DNA of 64,000 nt from Aureimonas fodinaquatilis (GTDB lineage: Bacteria > Pseudomonadota > Alphaproteobacteria > Rhizobiales > Rhizobiaceae), in NCBI RefSeq assembly GCF_008369445.1, contig NZ_VTWH01000006.1, forward strand, positions 124,001 to 188,000, given 5' to 3'. Made by a program: the position numbers and the translations under genes. Shown here one piece after another: positions 40,702-50,476 of this stretch. The stretch's first letter is position 1, and each line of letters begins with the position of its first letter. The notes beneath the pieces were generated by a model. The model had not been told where the DNA came from. It saw only the letters and a list, made by a program, of their open reading frames with translations, and ran no database searches.

Positions 40702-41344
40702 AGCAATTCCAGCAAAAGTGTGGAGCGGTTTTGCGTTCGGAATTGCGAAAGCTGAGCCAATTCCAGCAAGAGTGCGGAACGGTTTTTCCTTGCGAAAAGC
40801 CGCTGTGGTGGCTGCTTTGGTAGCGATGGGCGGTCTTGCTGCCTGCACCTCCGGGCCGGTTTACAGCAATGGTGGGCCGCAGCAGGCGGGGGCGGCTTCT
40901 CCGTCTCAGCCAGCCCTTCTGACCACGATGCGAGGCAGGGTGGCGGTGGCAGAGCCAAACACGCGGACGGATCAGATTTTCCGCAATGCTCTGCTGTTTC
41001 GGCTGAATGGCGCTGAACCCGTATCGTCACCTCTGTTCGAGGTGCGGTATTTCGTCAGCGCTATGGACACGGTGACCTCGATTGAAAGTGGCTCTGGTGT
41101 GCCTGCGGCAAGCACTTATCGCATGCAGGCTGATTACACGCTCATCCGGCTTTCTGACGGGCAGACCATTGGCGCGGGCACACGTTTCAGCACCGTGCCA
41201 TATGACCGTAACTCGCAGCTTTATGCCTCGCAAAGCGCCGTGGAAGATGCGCGCGAACGGGCGGGCAAGGATCTGGCGGAGCGGGTCGGCATGGCACTTT
41301 TGCCCGTGTTGAAGCGCGAAGGTGAACCGACCCCTGTAAACTGA
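40688..41344 (+). CDS. lptE: LPS-assembly lipoprotein LptE
   Basis: Outer-membrane lipoprotein that plugs LptD in LPS export. 218 residues from the ATG at 40688; lipobox GGLAAC with Cys53; then a DUF-type LptE domain rich in beta strands. Identification rests mainly on its place between leuS and holA, the constant rhizobial arrangement. The N-terminus is odd: residues about 5-37 are translated from two copies of a palindromic repeat (40703-40800), so the signal peptide is preceded by a long extra leader. A TTG at 40790 or a GTG at 40805 would give a normal signal peptide; none has an obvious ribosome site. Confidence 0.8.
   Translation: MLWFKAIPAKVWSGFAFGIAKAEPIPARVRNGFSLRKAAVVAALVAMGGLAACTSGPVYSNGGPQQAGAASPSQPALLTTMRGRVAVAEPNTRTDQIFRNALLFRLNGAEPVSSPLFEVRYFVSAMDTVTSIESGSGVPAASTYRMQADYTLIRLSDGQTIGAGTRFSTVPYDRNSQLYASQSAVEDARERAGKDLAERVGMALLPVLKREGEPTPVN
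40703..40800 (+). repeat. Two tandem copies of a rhizobial-type palindromic repeat
   Basis: Copy A spans 40703-40746 and is bounded by inverted ends GCAATTCC/GGAATTGC. Copy B (40758-40800) repeats CAATTCCAGCAAGAGTGCGG with few changes. The spacing is 54 bases, a multiple of three, so both copies are read in the lptE frame. The pattern (AATTCC-agcaaaagtg-tggagcggtt-GGAATT) resembles the short interspersed palindromes common in Rhizobiales genomes. No third copy was noticed in the window. Confidence 0.65.
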
Positions 41345-41356
41345 TCCGTTTGAACC

Positions 41357-42397
41357 ATGGCCCAGAAAAAAGCCGGCGAGGTCGAGGCATTTCTGTCTCG
41401 ACCTGACACATCCTTCCCTGTTCTTCTGCTCTATGGGCCGGATTCCGGACTGGTGTCTGAGCGCGCCACCAAACTGGCTGCGCTGTCTGGTGTTGATAAC
41501 ACCGACCCGTTTGCCAGCATTGTGCTGATGGCGGACGAGTTGGAAAAATCGATCGGAAGGCTTTTTGATGAAGCCGGCACAGTCTCCATGTTCGGCGGAA
41601 GACGGCTGATACGCATCAAGGGTGCAGGCAACGGCAAAGCCCTGGCCGACGCCGTGGCTGATCTGGCGTCCAACCCACCAACCGACACAACCATTATCAT
41701 CGAGGCGGGTGAGCTGAAGAAAACGGCCGGGCTACGGGTGAATGCTGAGCGTGGCAAGGCTGCAATGGCCCTGCCCTGTTATCAGGACGAGGCCAGAGCT
41801 TTGGACCGGCTGATCGATGAGGAGCTGGCAAATGCCAGTCTGACGATTGACCGTGCCGGGCGTGAAGGATTGAAAGCGCGGCTGGGAGCCAATCGCCTTG
41901 CATCCCGTGCAGAGGTGCAGAAGCTCTGCCTCTATGCCCTTGGCAAATCAACCATCAGCCTCAGCGATGTCACCACAGTTGTGGGCGATGTATCAGCCGA
42001 GACTGTGGATGAAGCGGTGGATGCTGCCGCAACGGGCGAAGTGCGTAAGCTGCCTTATCTGATAGAGAGGCTGATTTCCGCCGGAGTGAGCGGTTTTCAA
42101 CTTCAAAACCCGCTTCTGCGCTATTTCCAGCAATTGCTGCTGATGCGCGAGGAACTGGAAAAGCAGGGCCTGACCGCAAGCGACGTGGTTGCACGAAAGC
42201 GTGTGCATTTCAGCCGCGCCCGATCTATGGAGCTGGCGCTGGCCAATTGGCCCGTCCCTGCCATCTCCAGCGTCTTGTCGAGGCTGGAAGCGGACATTCT
42301 GCAAAGCCGCAAGGAAGCGATCCTTCAGCAAAGCATCATGCACCGGACCCTGATGGAAATCAGCGTCGAGGCTGCAAGGCTGCGTGCCCGCAGATAG
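41357..42397 (+). CDS. holA: DNA polymerase III subunit delta
   Basis: Clamp-loader subunit that opens the sliding clamp. 346 residues; N-terminal AAA+-like region starting AQKKAGEVEAFLSRPD with the LLLYGPDSGLVSERA segment (a degenerate P-loop, as is normal in delta), and the C-terminal collar region ending in LMEISVEAARLRAR. It starts 12 bases after lptE, in the same operon, and converges with parB across 34 bases. Confidence 0.92.
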   Translation: MAQKKAGEVEAFLSRPDTSFPVLLLYGPDSGLVSERATKLAALSGVDNTDPFASIVLMADELEKSIGRLFDEAGTVSMFGGRRLIRIKGAGNGKALADAVADLASNPPTDTTIIIEAGELKKTAGLRVNAERGKAAMALPCYQDEARALDRLIDEELANASLTIDRAGREGLKARLGANRLASRAEVQKLCLYALGKSTISLSDVTTVVGDVSAETVDEAVDAAATGEVRKLPYLIERLISAGVSGFQLQNPLLRYFQQLLLMREELEKQGLTASDVVARKRVHFSRARSMELALANWPVPAISSVLSRLEADILQSRKEAILQQSIMHRTLMEISVEAARLRARR

Positions 42398-42431
42398 TGG
42401 GGTGATCCTTCGCCCGCCCTGGTGCGGGTGT

Positions 42432-43376
42432 CTATTCAGTTGCCGGGCTGTAGGCGGAGCCAGCCTGCAAAAGGCGGCAGATTTCGTCCAGTTGCTCAAG
42501 ATTTCGGAAATTGAGAACCAACTGGCCCGCCTGCCCCTGAAGACCGATGGAAACAGGCATAGACAGTGCCTCTGAGAGCAATCTTTCCAGCGCCTTGGTG
42601 TCTTCGTCTTTAGCAGACGTGTCGGCCTTGGTGCGGGCCTTACGGCCTTTTTCCTGAGGCAGCGCTATAACCGATTCACCACGCGCCAGCTTTTCCGCGT
42701 CACGAACGCTCATACCGCCGGCGACAACCTGCCGGGCAAACAGTTCGGGATCGTCCACCGACACCGCACTTCGCGCCGCGCCGGGTGCAAGCTCTCCCCG
42801 CTCAACCATGCCACGCACAGTTTCCGGCAGTTTCAAAAGCCGCAATGTGTTGGCCACGTGGCTCCGGCTTTTGCCGACAATATCGGCAAGGTCAGACTGC
42901 GTGTAACCATGTTCATCGATCAGCATTTCATAGCCAAGCGCTTCTTCAATCGCATTGAGATCAGCGCGCTGCACATTTTCTATGATGGCAATCTCAAGCG
43001 ATTCCCGATCAGAAATTTCTCTCTCGACAATAGGCACCTCAACCAGACCGGCGGCCTGGGCAGCGCGCCAGCGACGCTCCCCCGCTACAATTTCGAGAGA
43101 ATCCATGCCTGGAATCCGACGGACGAGAATTGGCTGGACGACGCCATGAACACGAACCGACGCCGTCAGTTCGGCCAGCTCATCCTGGTTGAAGCTGCGC
43201 CGCGGATTTTTTGGATTGGGAACCAGAGATGCAACAGGAGCCTTGGCCTCACCCGGCACAACAGCCGCGGTTGCATTGACGGAGAATGGCGTGGTCACAC
43301 GATCCGCCGATGGCGCATTGCCAATCAACGACGCCAAACCTCTGCCAAGGCGAGCGCGTGACTTTTCTTCTCTCAT
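42432..43376 (-). CDS. parB: Chromosome-partitioning protein ParB
   Basis: CTP-dependent clamp that loads at parS and spreads over the origin region. 314 residues. The N-terminal segment GRGLASLIGN is followed by the CTP-binding region with VPNPKNPRRSF and the GERRWRAAQAAGL motif, then the KorB-like HTH (YTQSDLADIVGKSRSHVANTLRLL). The C-terminal dimerisation domain is also present. Second gene after parA on the minus strand, but separated by 126 bases, so parB may also have its own promoter. Its targets are probably the five parS-like sites listed here. Confidence 0.97.
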   Translation of the reverse strand: MREEKSRARLGRGLASLIGNAPSADRVTTPFSVNATAAVVPGEAKAPVASLVPNPKNPRRSFNQDELAELTASVRVHGVVQPILVRRIPGMDSLEIVAGERRWRAAQAAGLVEVPIVEREISDRESLEIAIIENVQRADLNAIEEALGYEMLIDEHGYTQSDLADIVGKSRSHVANTLRLLKLPETVRGMVERGELAPGAARSAVSVDDPELFARQVVAGGMSVRDAEKLARGESVIALPQEKGRKARTKADTSAKDEDTKALERLLSEALSMPVSIGLQGQAGQLVLNFRNLEQLDEICRLLQAGSAYSPATE

Positions 43377-43502
43377 CGAAACTCTCTCCTGTTCAGGCCT
43401 GGACCGTTAAATGTGATCCTTCGATCAACTTCAACGTCCCACCTCATTGTCTGTCACACTGTTCCGCCGTCTAACGCCCGAGTTGAAGGCAACTCTGTTT
43501 GT

Positions 43503-44321
43503 CTAAGCCGCCAGCATTTCTCGTTCGCGTTGAATAACCTCCGACGCCAACCGGATATAGGCCTGGCTGCCGGGACATTTCATATCATAAAGTATGGCTG
43601 GCTTACCGAAAGACGGAGCTTCCGACACGCGGACATTGCGCGGAATAACCGTGTCGTAGACATGGTCACCCATATAGGTGCGCACATCTGCAACCACTTG
43701 TTCTGCCAGATTGTTGCGTCCGTCGTACATGGTCAGAACAATGCCATGCAGCGCCAATGCCGGGTTCAATGTATCGCGAACCTGCTCTACGGTTTCCAAA
43801 AGCTGGCTTAGGCCTTCCAGCGCAAAAAATTCGCACTGCAGTGGCACAAGGATAGCATCGGCAGCGGCCATTGCGTTGATGGTCAAAAGATTGAGTGAGG
43901 GTGGACAGTCCACCAGCACAAAATCAAATTGTTCGGCCGGGCGAGCGTCAACCGAATGGCGGTGCAAGGCATCACGCAGGCGGTAGGCGCGTTCATTTGC
44001 CGAAGCAATTTCCATTTCAACGCCCAGAAGATCGAGCGTTGAAGGCACGAGGGTCAAATTGGGCACCACGGTTGGCATGGCCGATTCAGCAACGGTCGCG
44101 TGACCAAGTATCACATCATAGGAAGAGCGATCACGCATATCCTTTTCAACGCCGAGCCCGGTCGATGCATTGCCCTGCGGATCCAGATCTACAAGCAGCG
44201 TTCGACGGCCGATGGCTGCAAGTGCAGTAGCCAGATTTATTGCGGTGGTGGTTTTGCCCACACCGCCTTTTTGATTGGCTATCGTGATGACGCGCATTCT
44301 GCTGCGAGAATGACTATCCAC
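43503..44321 (-). CDS. parA: Chromosome-partitioning ATPase ParA
   Basis: Deviant Walker-type ATPase that moves ParB-parS complexes. 272 residues from a GTG at 44321 that has AGGAG 7 bases upstream; an ATG 8 codons later (44297) is the alternative. Walker A KGGVGKTT with the signature lysine, then LLVDLDPQGNAS and FVLVDCPPSLNLL, are intact. It lies directly before parB, with a parS-like site 38 bases upstream of its start. Confidence 0.97.
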   Translation of the reverse strand: MDSHSRSRMRVITIANQKGGVGKTTTAINLATALAAIGRRTLLVDLDPQGNASTGLGVEKDMRDRSSYDVILGHATVAESAMPTVVPNLTLVPSTLDLLGVEMEIASANERAYRLRDALHRHSVDARPAEQFDFVLVDCPPSLNLLTINAMAAADAILVPLQCEFFALEGLSQLLETVEQVRDTLNPALALHGIVLTMYDGRNNLAEQVVADVRTYMGDHVYDTVIPRNVRVSEAPSFGKPAILYDMKCPGSQAYIRLASEVIQREREMLAA

Positions 44322-44358
44322 CGATAAGCTCCTGTCATATTACCATTGCGAGGTGGAT

Positions 44359-44374
44359 TGTTTCACGTGAAGCA
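44359..44374. other. parS-like site 2 (parA-rsmG gap)
   Basis: TGTTTCACGTGAAGCA differs from the consensus TGTTTCACGTGAAACA at one base. It lies in the 67-base gap between parA and rsmG and could couple ParB binding to parA transcription. Confidence 0.8.
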
Positions 44375-44388
44375 AATGCTGGCCTTAG

Positions 44389-45063
44389 TCAGGCTTCAAC
44401 GCTTCGCAACTCGAGAATGACAGAATCCACTTCAACTGTTGACGAATGCTTTACCATGCTGAATCGCCAATTGGCAGAGGCTTCATCGATTTCCTGCTGA
44501 TGCGCGCGTCCTTTGAAGAAGTAACACACAGCTTCTTTGTTCAAGTTGGGTGCAACCAGATTGAGCAGGTCAGGCAGAGACGCCAAGGCCCGGGCACTGA
44601 CCGCAGTTGCTGCCTCCACGACCGCGGCGCTGCTTTCAATTCGCTGGCAATGCACTTCAGCCGGTAGTGCCAACTCACGGACAACAGTTCGCAGGAACGC
44701 ACATTTTTTTGCATTCGATTCGATCATTGCCACTTTGGTGCCCGGATTCGCGGAGGCCGTTATGGCAAGCACAAGCCCGGGGAATCCCCCGCCTGAACCA
44801 ATATCGACCCAGAGCGATTGACGGCCTGCAACGTGATCCAACCACAGACCGTCCTCAATGTGACGCGTCCATATGTGAGAAACTGTCGAGGGAGCGATGA
44901 GATTGATGCTGCGTTGCCATTGCAACGTCAGTTCAACCAGCCGATCCAGCTTGTCTGTCGTTTCACGTGAAACAATGTTCCGGGCTAAGACCTCCGCTCG
45001 ATCCTCTTTCAGATTGGCATCCTGCGAAACAACAGATGATGAATGCATTGTGTGGTCGCTCAA
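44389..45063 (-). CDS. rsmG: 16S rRNA (guanine527-N7)-methyltransferase RsmG
   Basis: Methylates G527 of 16S rRNA. 224 residues; the SAM-binding loop is VDIGSGGGFPGLVLAI (about 86-101), followed by the ESNAKKCAFLRTV segment. The N-terminal extension NIVSRETTDK is encoded by a parS-like site (44959-44974). The gene follows mnmG with a 3-base gap, and the order mnmG-rsmG-parA-parB is the classic one. Confidence 0.95.
   Translation of the reverse strand: MSDHTMHSSSVVSQDANLKEDRAEVLARNIVSRETTDKLDRLVELTLQWQRSINLIAPSTVSHIWTRHIEDGLWLDHVAGRQSLWVDIGSGGGFPGLVLAITASANPGTKVAMIESNAKKCAFLRTVVRELALPAEVHCQRIESSAAVVEAATAVSARALASLPDLLNLVAPNLNKEAVCYFFKGRAHQQEIDEASANWRFSMVKHSSTVEVDSVILELRSVEA
44959..44974. other. 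parS-like site 3 (inside rsmG)
   Basis: CGTTTCACGTGAAACA matches the 16-base consensus at 15 positions. In the rsmG frame it encodes V-S-R-E-T. parS sites inside rsmG (gidB) are known from other bacteria. Confidence 0.85.
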
Positions 45064-45066
45064 CTC

Positions 45067-46941
45067 TCAGGCAGCTTTCGACATTTCGTGTCGGCGGATC
45101 GCGACAAGAATGATCGCCAGGGCTGCTGGCGTGATTCCATCAATCCGCTCGGCTTCAGCAATTGTTGTTGGACGGTAAGCTGTCAGTTTCTGAACAATCT
45201 CGTTGGAGAGTCCTTTCAGCTGGGAATAGTCAATGCCTGAGGGAATAAGCCGCTGCTCGTCCCTTTTCAAATTGGCTTGATCGCGCCTCTGACGGTCCAG
45301 ATAAACATCATAGGCGGCCTCAATCTCAACCCGTTCCCGAATGGGCGCAGGCACAGTCGACAGTTCCGGCCATATATTTGCAAGGGTCATCAGGCTGACA
45401 TCGCCCTGAGCCAGCAACTGCCATGCTGTACGACGGCGTCCATCCTGATTGACCGCCAAACCGTGGCGGGCAGCCTCATTGGGCGTCAGTGACAGATTTT
45501 TCAAACGGGTTTCTGCATCAATCAACGCAGTCTCGCTGGCCTTGAACACCCGTTCTCTGTCACGCTCCGCCAAGCCCCATTCTGATGCCATCGGGGTCAA
45601 TCGCCTGTCGGCATTGTCTGCGCGCAGTGACAGCCTGAATTCAGCACGAGAGGTGAACATGCGATAGGGCTCGCTGACGCCCGTGCGTGTCAGATCGTCC
45701 AGCATCACGCCGATATAAGCGTCTTCCCGGCCAAAGGTCACTGCTTGCGCGCCGGAGGCGAAGCGAGCAGCATTCAGCCCGGCGACAAGCCCTTGCGCCG
45801 CCGCTTCTTCATATCCAGTCGTGCCGTTGATCTGCCCCGCCAGAAACAGGCCTTGTTGTGCCTTGAGCTCCAGACCACGGGTCAGCTCGCGCGGGTCAAC
45901 ATGGTCATACTCAATCGCGTAGCCCGGCTTGAGGATCACCACATTTTCCAGCCCGGGAATTGAGCGGAGAAACTCTGCCTGCACGTCTTCCGGCAAGGAG
46001 CTGGACAGACCGTTGGGATAAATCGTGTGATCGTCCAGGCCTTCAGGCTCAAGAAAAATCTGGTGCCCTTCCCTATCGCCGAACTTGACAACCTTATCCT
46101 CGATAGACGGGCAATACCGCGGTCCTGTGCCCTCAATCCTGCCTCCATAGAGCGCCGAACGGGACAGGTTGTCACGGATGATGGCATGGGTTTTTGCAGT
46201 CGTGCGGGTTATGCCGCAATCAATCTGCGGCGTGGTGATCTGTTTCGTCAGATAAGAAAATGGATATGGCTCATCATCTGCCGATTGGCGGTCCAACCCC
46301 GACCAGTCAATGCTGCGTCCATCCAGTCGCGCCGGAGTGCCTGTTTTCAGGCGGCCCAGTCGAAGCCCCAGGCGACCCAGTGTTGCCGACAGTCCAACAG
46401 AGGGATCCTCCCCCACGCGCCCAGCAGGTATCTGCTTTTCACCAATATGGATCAGCCCTCGAAGAAACGTGCCAGTGGTGATGACAACGCTGCGTGTCGT
46501 CAGTGCGCGGCCGTCCGCCATAATCACCGAAGCAATATTTCCCGCGCCATCAAAACCAATGTCAAACGCATCACCGGTCAGGACTGTCAGTCCGGATCGC
46601 TGGTTGATGGCAGCCTGCATGGCTGCGGCGTAAAGCTTGCGATCGGCCTGAGTGCGTGGTCCGCGAACCGCTGGCCCCTTGCGACGATTGAGCAGACGAA
46701 ACTGGATACCGGACTGATCAGCCACCCTGCCCATCAGGCCGCCCAGAGCATCAATCTCCCGCACGAGATGGCCCTTGCCGATACCGCCAATGGCCGGGTT
46801 GCAGCTCATAATGCCGATCGTGTCTGCACGATGTGTCACCAATGCCGTGCGCGCGCCAACACGGGCCGCCGCGTCTGCTGCCTCACACCCGGCGTGACCC
46901 CCACCGATCACCACCACATCAAAATCAAATTCTTTATCCAT
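45067..46941 (-). CDS. mnmG: tRNA uridine-5-carboxymethylaminomethyl modification enzyme MnmG (GidA)
   Basis: FAD-dependent partner of MnmE in modifying U34 of certain tRNAs. 624 residues. FAD loop [19 protein letters not shown] is near residue 11, the Cys-containing [15 protein letters not shown] segment near 45-59, and the C-terminal helical MnmE-binding domain ends in [16 protein letters not shown]. It is followed 3 bases later by rsmG and preceded by mnmE, both on the same strand, so the three form one operon. Confidence 0.97.
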   Translation of the reverse strand: MDKEFDFDVVVIGGGHAGCEAADAAARVGARTALVTHRADTIGIMSCNPAIGGIGKGHLVREIDALGGLMGRVADQSGIQFRLLNRRKGPAVRGPRTQADRKLYAAAMQAAINQRSGLTVLTGDAFDIGFDGAGNIASVIMADGRALTTRSVVITTGTFLRGLIHIGEKQIPAGRVGEDPSVGLSATLGRLGLRLGRLKTGTPARLDGRSIDWSGLDRQSADDEPYPFSYLTKQITTPQIDCGITRTTAKTHAIIRDNLSRSALYGGRIEGTGPRYCPSIEDKVVKFGDREGHQIFLEPEGLDDHTIYPNGLSSSLPEDVQAEFLRSIPGLENVVILKPGYAIEYDHVDPRELTRGLELKAQQGLFLAGQINGTTGYEEAAAQGLVAGLNAARFASGAQAVTFGREDAYIGVMLDDLTRTGVSEPYRMFTSRAEFRLSLRADNADRRLTPMASEWGLAERDRERVFKASETALIDAETRLKNLSLTPNEAARHGLAVNQDGRRRTAWQLLAQGDVSLMTLANIWPELSTVPAPIRERVEIEAAYDVYLDRQRRDQANLKRDEQRLIPSGIDYSQLKGLSNEIVQKLTAYRPTTIAEAERIDGITPAALAIILVAIRRHEMSKAA

Positions 46942-46986
46942 AGCTTTGGGTTAAGCGCCATTCATCGCCGCGTGTCAATTCCGTGG

Positions 46987-48309
46987 TTACTTACCAATGC
47001 AGAATTGCGAAAAGATAACATCCAGCATGTCTTCCACGCCGCGTTGCCCGGTCAGCGCACCAAGCCGCTCCGATGCCGAGCGCAGAACTTCTGCGTAGAT
47101 TTCCAATGGCAGATCATCCTGGCAATCCGACAGAACAAGAATAGCCTGTCCGATGATATCCCTTTGCCTCGTGTGCACCGGCACAAGCTGCGAAGGATCT
47201 CCTGCTGCTTCGGCAGCGATTTGCGCTATGCGCTCCACAAGTTCATCAAGCCCCTCGCCTGTGCGAGTGGATATTGCGAGCTCGCCATCTTGTGCAGTTC
47301 CCAGATCCGATTTCGAGCGAACTTTCAGAACGGGCGCCTCATTTGCTAAGTCGTTCAGGGTAAGCTCCATCGCATCGTCCGACGGCACCAGATGCAGAAC
47401 CAGCCCAGCATGCGAAAGCGCTTCGCGCGCCCTATCCATGCCCAACTGCTCGATCCTGTCCGGGGAGTCGCGAAGCCCGGCAGTGTCAATCAACCGAACC
47501 GGTATGCCCCGCAAATCCAGTGAAACCTCGATGAGATCTCGCGTGGTACCCGGAATGTCCGAAACGATCGCGACGTCGCGCCGGGCCAGTGCGTTCATAA
47601 GGCTGGATTTTCCCGCGTTCGGGACACCGGCAATGGCAACGGAAAAACCATTGCGGAATATCTCTCCCTGATGTGCATGACTGACATAGCCACGCATCTC
47701 TGCCAGCAGGTCGGATATTTCACGTGAAACATCTGCGGCGACGTCATCACTGACGTCATCTTCATCAGCAAAGTCGAAATCCGCCTCCAGCATGGCCCGG
47801 CAAAAAGTCAGGCGCTTCATCCAGCCCTCATACAAAGCCCGGGTCTCCCCGCCCGCCTGCATCACAGCCTGCCGCCGCTGACCTTCAGTTTCCGCAGCCA
47901 GCAAATCAGCCAGCCCCTCAGCCTCTGTCAGGTCAATACGCCCATTGATGAAGCTGCGCCGTGTAAACTCGCCAGGCTGAGCCAAACGCACATCTGGCAG
48001 CGCCGTCAACGCCGCCAGGCAGGCAGCAACAACTGCCTTTCCTCCATGAAGGTGAAATTCCGCAAGATCTTCCCCGGTGACGCTATCTGGACCCGGGAAG
48101 AATACGACAATCCCACGATCGATAATCTGACCATCGTGGTCTTTCAGCACCCGAAGACTTGCCCGTCGCTCGGGAGGCACAGAGCCAGCCAGAGTGCGTA
48201 TGGCCACGGTCGCCATTGTGCCGCTCAAGCGCAACACAGCCACGCCGCTCGGCAGGCCACCACTGGAAAGAGCAACTATCGTTTCATTCATCGTCGCCAT
48301 CGCTGCCAT
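46987..48309 (-). CDS. mnmE: tRNA-modification GTPase MnmE (TrmE)
   Basis: GTPase that works with MnmG on wobble uridines. About 440 residues. N-terminal folate-binding domain (ALSSGGLPSGVAVLRLSG), helical domain split by the G domain with G1 GVPNAGKSSL and DTAGLRDS, and the catalytic C-terminal FCIGK. Three in-frame ATGs (48309, 48300, 48291) are possible starts; only the first has a purine-rich site, and MNETIVALSSGG at 48291 best matches the family start. A parS-like site is embedded at 47716-47731. Confidence 0.95.
   Translation of the reverse strand: MAAMATMNETIVALSSGGLPSGVAVLRLSGTMATVAIRTLAGSVPPERRASLRVLKDHDGQIIDRGIVVFFPGPDSVTGEDLAEFHLHGGKAVVAACLAALTALPDVRLAQPGEFTRRSFINGRIDLTEAEGLADLLAAETEGQRRQAVMQAGGETRALYEGWMKRLTFCRAMLEADFDFADEDDVSDDVAADVSREISDLLAEMRGYVSHAHQGEIFRNGFSVAIAGVPNAGKSSLMNALARRDVAIVSDIPGTTRDLIEVSLDLRGIPVRLIDTAGLRDSPDRIEQLGMDRAREALSHAGLVLHLVPSDDAMELTLNDLANEAPVLKVRSKSDLGTAQDGELAISTRTGEGLDELVERIAQIAAEAAGDPSQLVPVHTRQRDIIGQAILVLSDCQDDLPLEIYAEVLRSASERLGALTGQRGVEDMLDVIFSQFCIGK
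47716..47731. other. parS-like site 4 (inside mnmE)
   Basis: TATTTCACGTGAAACA differs from TGTTTCACGTGAAACA at one base. On the mnmE strand it encodes part of DVSREIS. About 4.7 kb from the proposed origin. Confidence 0.75.
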
Positions 48310-48406
48310 AGAGTGTCCACGTGCTCCTTCGATCCCTTGAATCACTCCCACTCAAGATTTGATCGCATTGCCTTGCCGCCGACGTGGTTGTCGTCAGCAA
48401 TGCAAA

Positions 48407-48433
48407 AGGCCGCCGGTGGTGAACCGGCGGCCT
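48407..48433 (-). terminator. Intrinsic terminator of rho
   Basis: AGGCCGCCGGT (48407-48417) and ACCGGCGGCCT (48423-48433) form a perfect 11-base GC-rich stem with a GGTGA loop. Read on the minus strand it is followed by TTTGC, 28 bases after the rho stop. Confidence 0.8.
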
Positions 48434-48460
48434 GCTATACACATCGATTTCGGAACAGGT

Positions 48461-49726
48461 TCAAGTGTTCATGGAGTCGAAGAAATCGCTGTTGGTTTTT
48501 GTCTGCTTCAATTTGTCATTCAGGAACTCAATGGCGTCGGTTGTGCCCATTGGTGCAAGAATTCGGCGCAGAACGAAGATTTTCTGCAGATCCTGACGCG
48601 GAACCAGGAGATCTTCCTTACGTGTACCGGATTTCAGAATATCCATTGCCGGGAATATGCGCTTGTCCGCAACCTTGCGATCCAGCACAATTTCAGAATT
48701 GCCCGTGCCCTTGAACTCTTCAAAAATAACCTCGTCCATGCGCGAGCCGGTATCGATCAGCGCAGTGGCGATGATTGTCAGGGAGCCACCTTCTTCAATA
48801 TTACGCGCAGCACCGAAAAACCGCTTGGGCCTTTGCAATGCATTGGCATCAACACCACCGGTCAAAACCTTGCCGGATGAAGGAACAACGGTGTTGTAAG
48901 CGCGGCCCAGGCGGGTGATGGAATCCAGAAGAATAACAACATCACGGCCATGCTCAACAAGGCGTTTTGCCTTTTCAATCACCATCTCGGCAACCTGAAC
49001 GTGGCGTGTTGCAGGCTCGTCAAAAGTTGACGAAACAACCTCACCCTTAACCGAGCGCTGCATGTCGGTCACTTCTTCCGGACGCTCGTCGATCAGCAGA
49101 ACAATGAGATAGCATTCCGGGTGGTTTGCAGTGATTGAGTGAGCGATGTTCTGCAAAAGTACGGTTTTACCGGTGCGTGGAGGCGCAACGATCAAGCCAC
49201 GCTGGCCTTTGCCCAAAGGTGCCACGAGATCGATAACGCGAGCAGACAGGTCTTTTTTCGTGGGGTCGCCAATTTCCATTTTGAACCGCTCATTCGGATA
49301 AAGCGGGGTCAGATTGTCAAAATGGCTCTTATGGCGAATTTTTTCCGGGTCATCAAAGTTGATTGTGTTGACCTTCAGCAGTGCGAAATAGCGCTCGCCA
49401 TCCTTGGGTCCGCGAATTGGCCCTTCAACCGTATCGCCAGTTTTCAATGAAAACCTGCGAAGCTGGGAGGGCGAAATGTAGATATCATCGGGCCCAGGAA
49501 GATAGTTGGCTTCCGGGGAGCGCAGAAAGCCAAATCCATCCTGCAGAACTTCAACCACGCCCTCGCCGATAATTTCGACGTCCTGCCCGGCCAGTTGCTT
49601 CAATATGGCAAAAAGCAGTTCCTGCTTTCGCAGCACGGAGGCATTTTCAACACCATTTTCTTCCGCAAAGGCAATAAGTTCGGGCGCTGTTTTGTTTTTA
49701 AGATCCTGGAGTTTAAGCTCAGGCAT
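48461..49726 (-). CDS. rho: Transcription termination factor Rho
   Basis: Hexameric RNA helicase/ATPase that ends factor-dependent transcription. 421 residues from the ATG at 49726 ([20 protein letters not shown] matches the family; the frame to 49750 adds 8 residues). N-terminal helical and cold-shock RNA-binding domains ([25 protein letters not shown] is split over 70-100), P-loop [10 protein letters not shown], Walker [17 protein letters not shown], and the R-loop region. No unusual insertion. The 203 bases upstream (49727-49929) may hold an autoregulatory leader; no known motif was seen there. Confidence 0.97.
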   Translation of the reverse strand: MPELKLQDLKNKTAPELIAFAEENGVENASVLRKQELLFAILKQLAGQDVEIIGEGVVEVLQDGFGFLRSPEANYLPGPDDIYISPSQLRRFSLKTGDTVEGPIRGPKDGERYFALLKVNTINFDDPEKIRHKSHFDNLTPLYPNERFKMEIGDPTKKDLSARVIDLVAPLGKGQRGLIVAPPRTGKTVLLQNIAHSITANHPECYLIVLLIDERPEEVTDMQRSVKGEVVSSTFDEPATRHVQVAEMVIEKAKRLVEHGRDVVILLDSITRLGRAYNTVVPSSGKVLTGGVDANALQRPKRFFGAARNIEEGGSLTIIATALIDTGSRMDEVIFEEFKGTGNSEIVLDRKVADKRIFPAMDILKSGTRKEDLLVPRQDLQKIFVLRRILAPMGTTDAIEFLNDKLKQTKTNSDFFDSMNT

Positions 49727-49929
49727 AGGATTGATTGCTCCACCTCGCACGGCCAGAAATGACCGGTGAGTCGACTATTTGAATGAGAGAACGCAAGCCA
49801 GAAACTGAAAGGAATATCGTTTGGCGATGCTGTGTGATCGGGAGGTGTGAACCTGCGCCGATGAAAGGCGGGATAAGCGGCATATAAACCGACTTGAGCC
49901 TGTGCGCAAGAGTTGGCCGCTTCCGGAGA

Positions 49930-50439
49930 TCAGATATTTGGCGCCAATGCCTGAAGGGCCGCGCTGACAACTTGTTCAGGATTTTCCTCGACGCTGATCA
50001 CAATGCCATTCTCGTCGCTTTGCAGCGGCTCCAGAGCGTCAAACTGTGAATTCAGCAGCGACAGTGGCATATAATGATCGGAGCGCCTGGACATGCGCTC
50101 CCCGACAAGTTGCACCGGGGCATCAAGCTGCAGAAAGCGCAGATCAGCCTCAGTTCCCTGCAAAATGTCCCTGTAGCGACGCTTGAGTGCGGAACAGGTT
50201 ATGACCGTGTTGACGCCCTCTTTGGATTTCTGCGTCATCCAGTCTCGGATTGTTTCCAGCCAGGGTTGACGATCCTGATCGTCAAGCGGAATTCCAGCCG
50301 ACATTTTGGCAATGTTGCTGGCAGGATGAAACTCGTCACCTTCAGCAAAAGTCCAGTTCAGGGCGTTGGCAATTGCCTTTGCAGTGGTCGTCTTCCCCAC
50401 TCCCGAAGGCCCCATGACCATGATGCAAACTGCCCGCAT
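49930..50439 (-). CDS. Gluconokinase (GntK type)
   Basis: Small P-loop kinase phosphorylating D-gluconate to 6-phosphogluconate. 169 residues from the ATG at 50439, which has GGAGG 5 bases upstream; the frame to 50508 would overlap hemJ and is rejected. P-loop MGPSGVGKTTTA, then the family segments FAEGDEFHPASNIAKMSAGIPL and TCSALKRRYRDIL. No other gluconate gene is nearby. It sits between hemJ and rho, inside an otherwise conserved origin-proximal block, so it looks like a local insertion. Confidence 0.88.
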   Translation of the reverse strand: MRAVCIMVMGPSGVGKTTTAKAIANALNWTFAEGDEFHPASNIAKMSAGIPLDDQDRQPWLETIRDWMTQKSKEGVNTVITCSALKRRYRDILQGTEADLRFLQLDAPVQLVGERMSRRSDHYMPLSLLNSQFDALEPLQSDENGIVISVEENPEQVVSAALQALAPNI

Positions 50440-50476
50440 GTGACCTCCGACGAACCAGACCTTTTGCCCAATTGCA

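Noticed and set aside
43414-43427. TGATC-CTTC-GATCA hairpin between parA and parB
   Set aside because: Only a 5-base stem with no U-run; too weak to call a terminator, and parA-parB co-transcription remains possible.
46027-47349. 440-codon open frame on the plus strand
   Set aside because: Opposite mnmG and mnmE, both intact. The translation is Arg/Cys/His-rich without family motifs; a shadow of GC-rich codon use.
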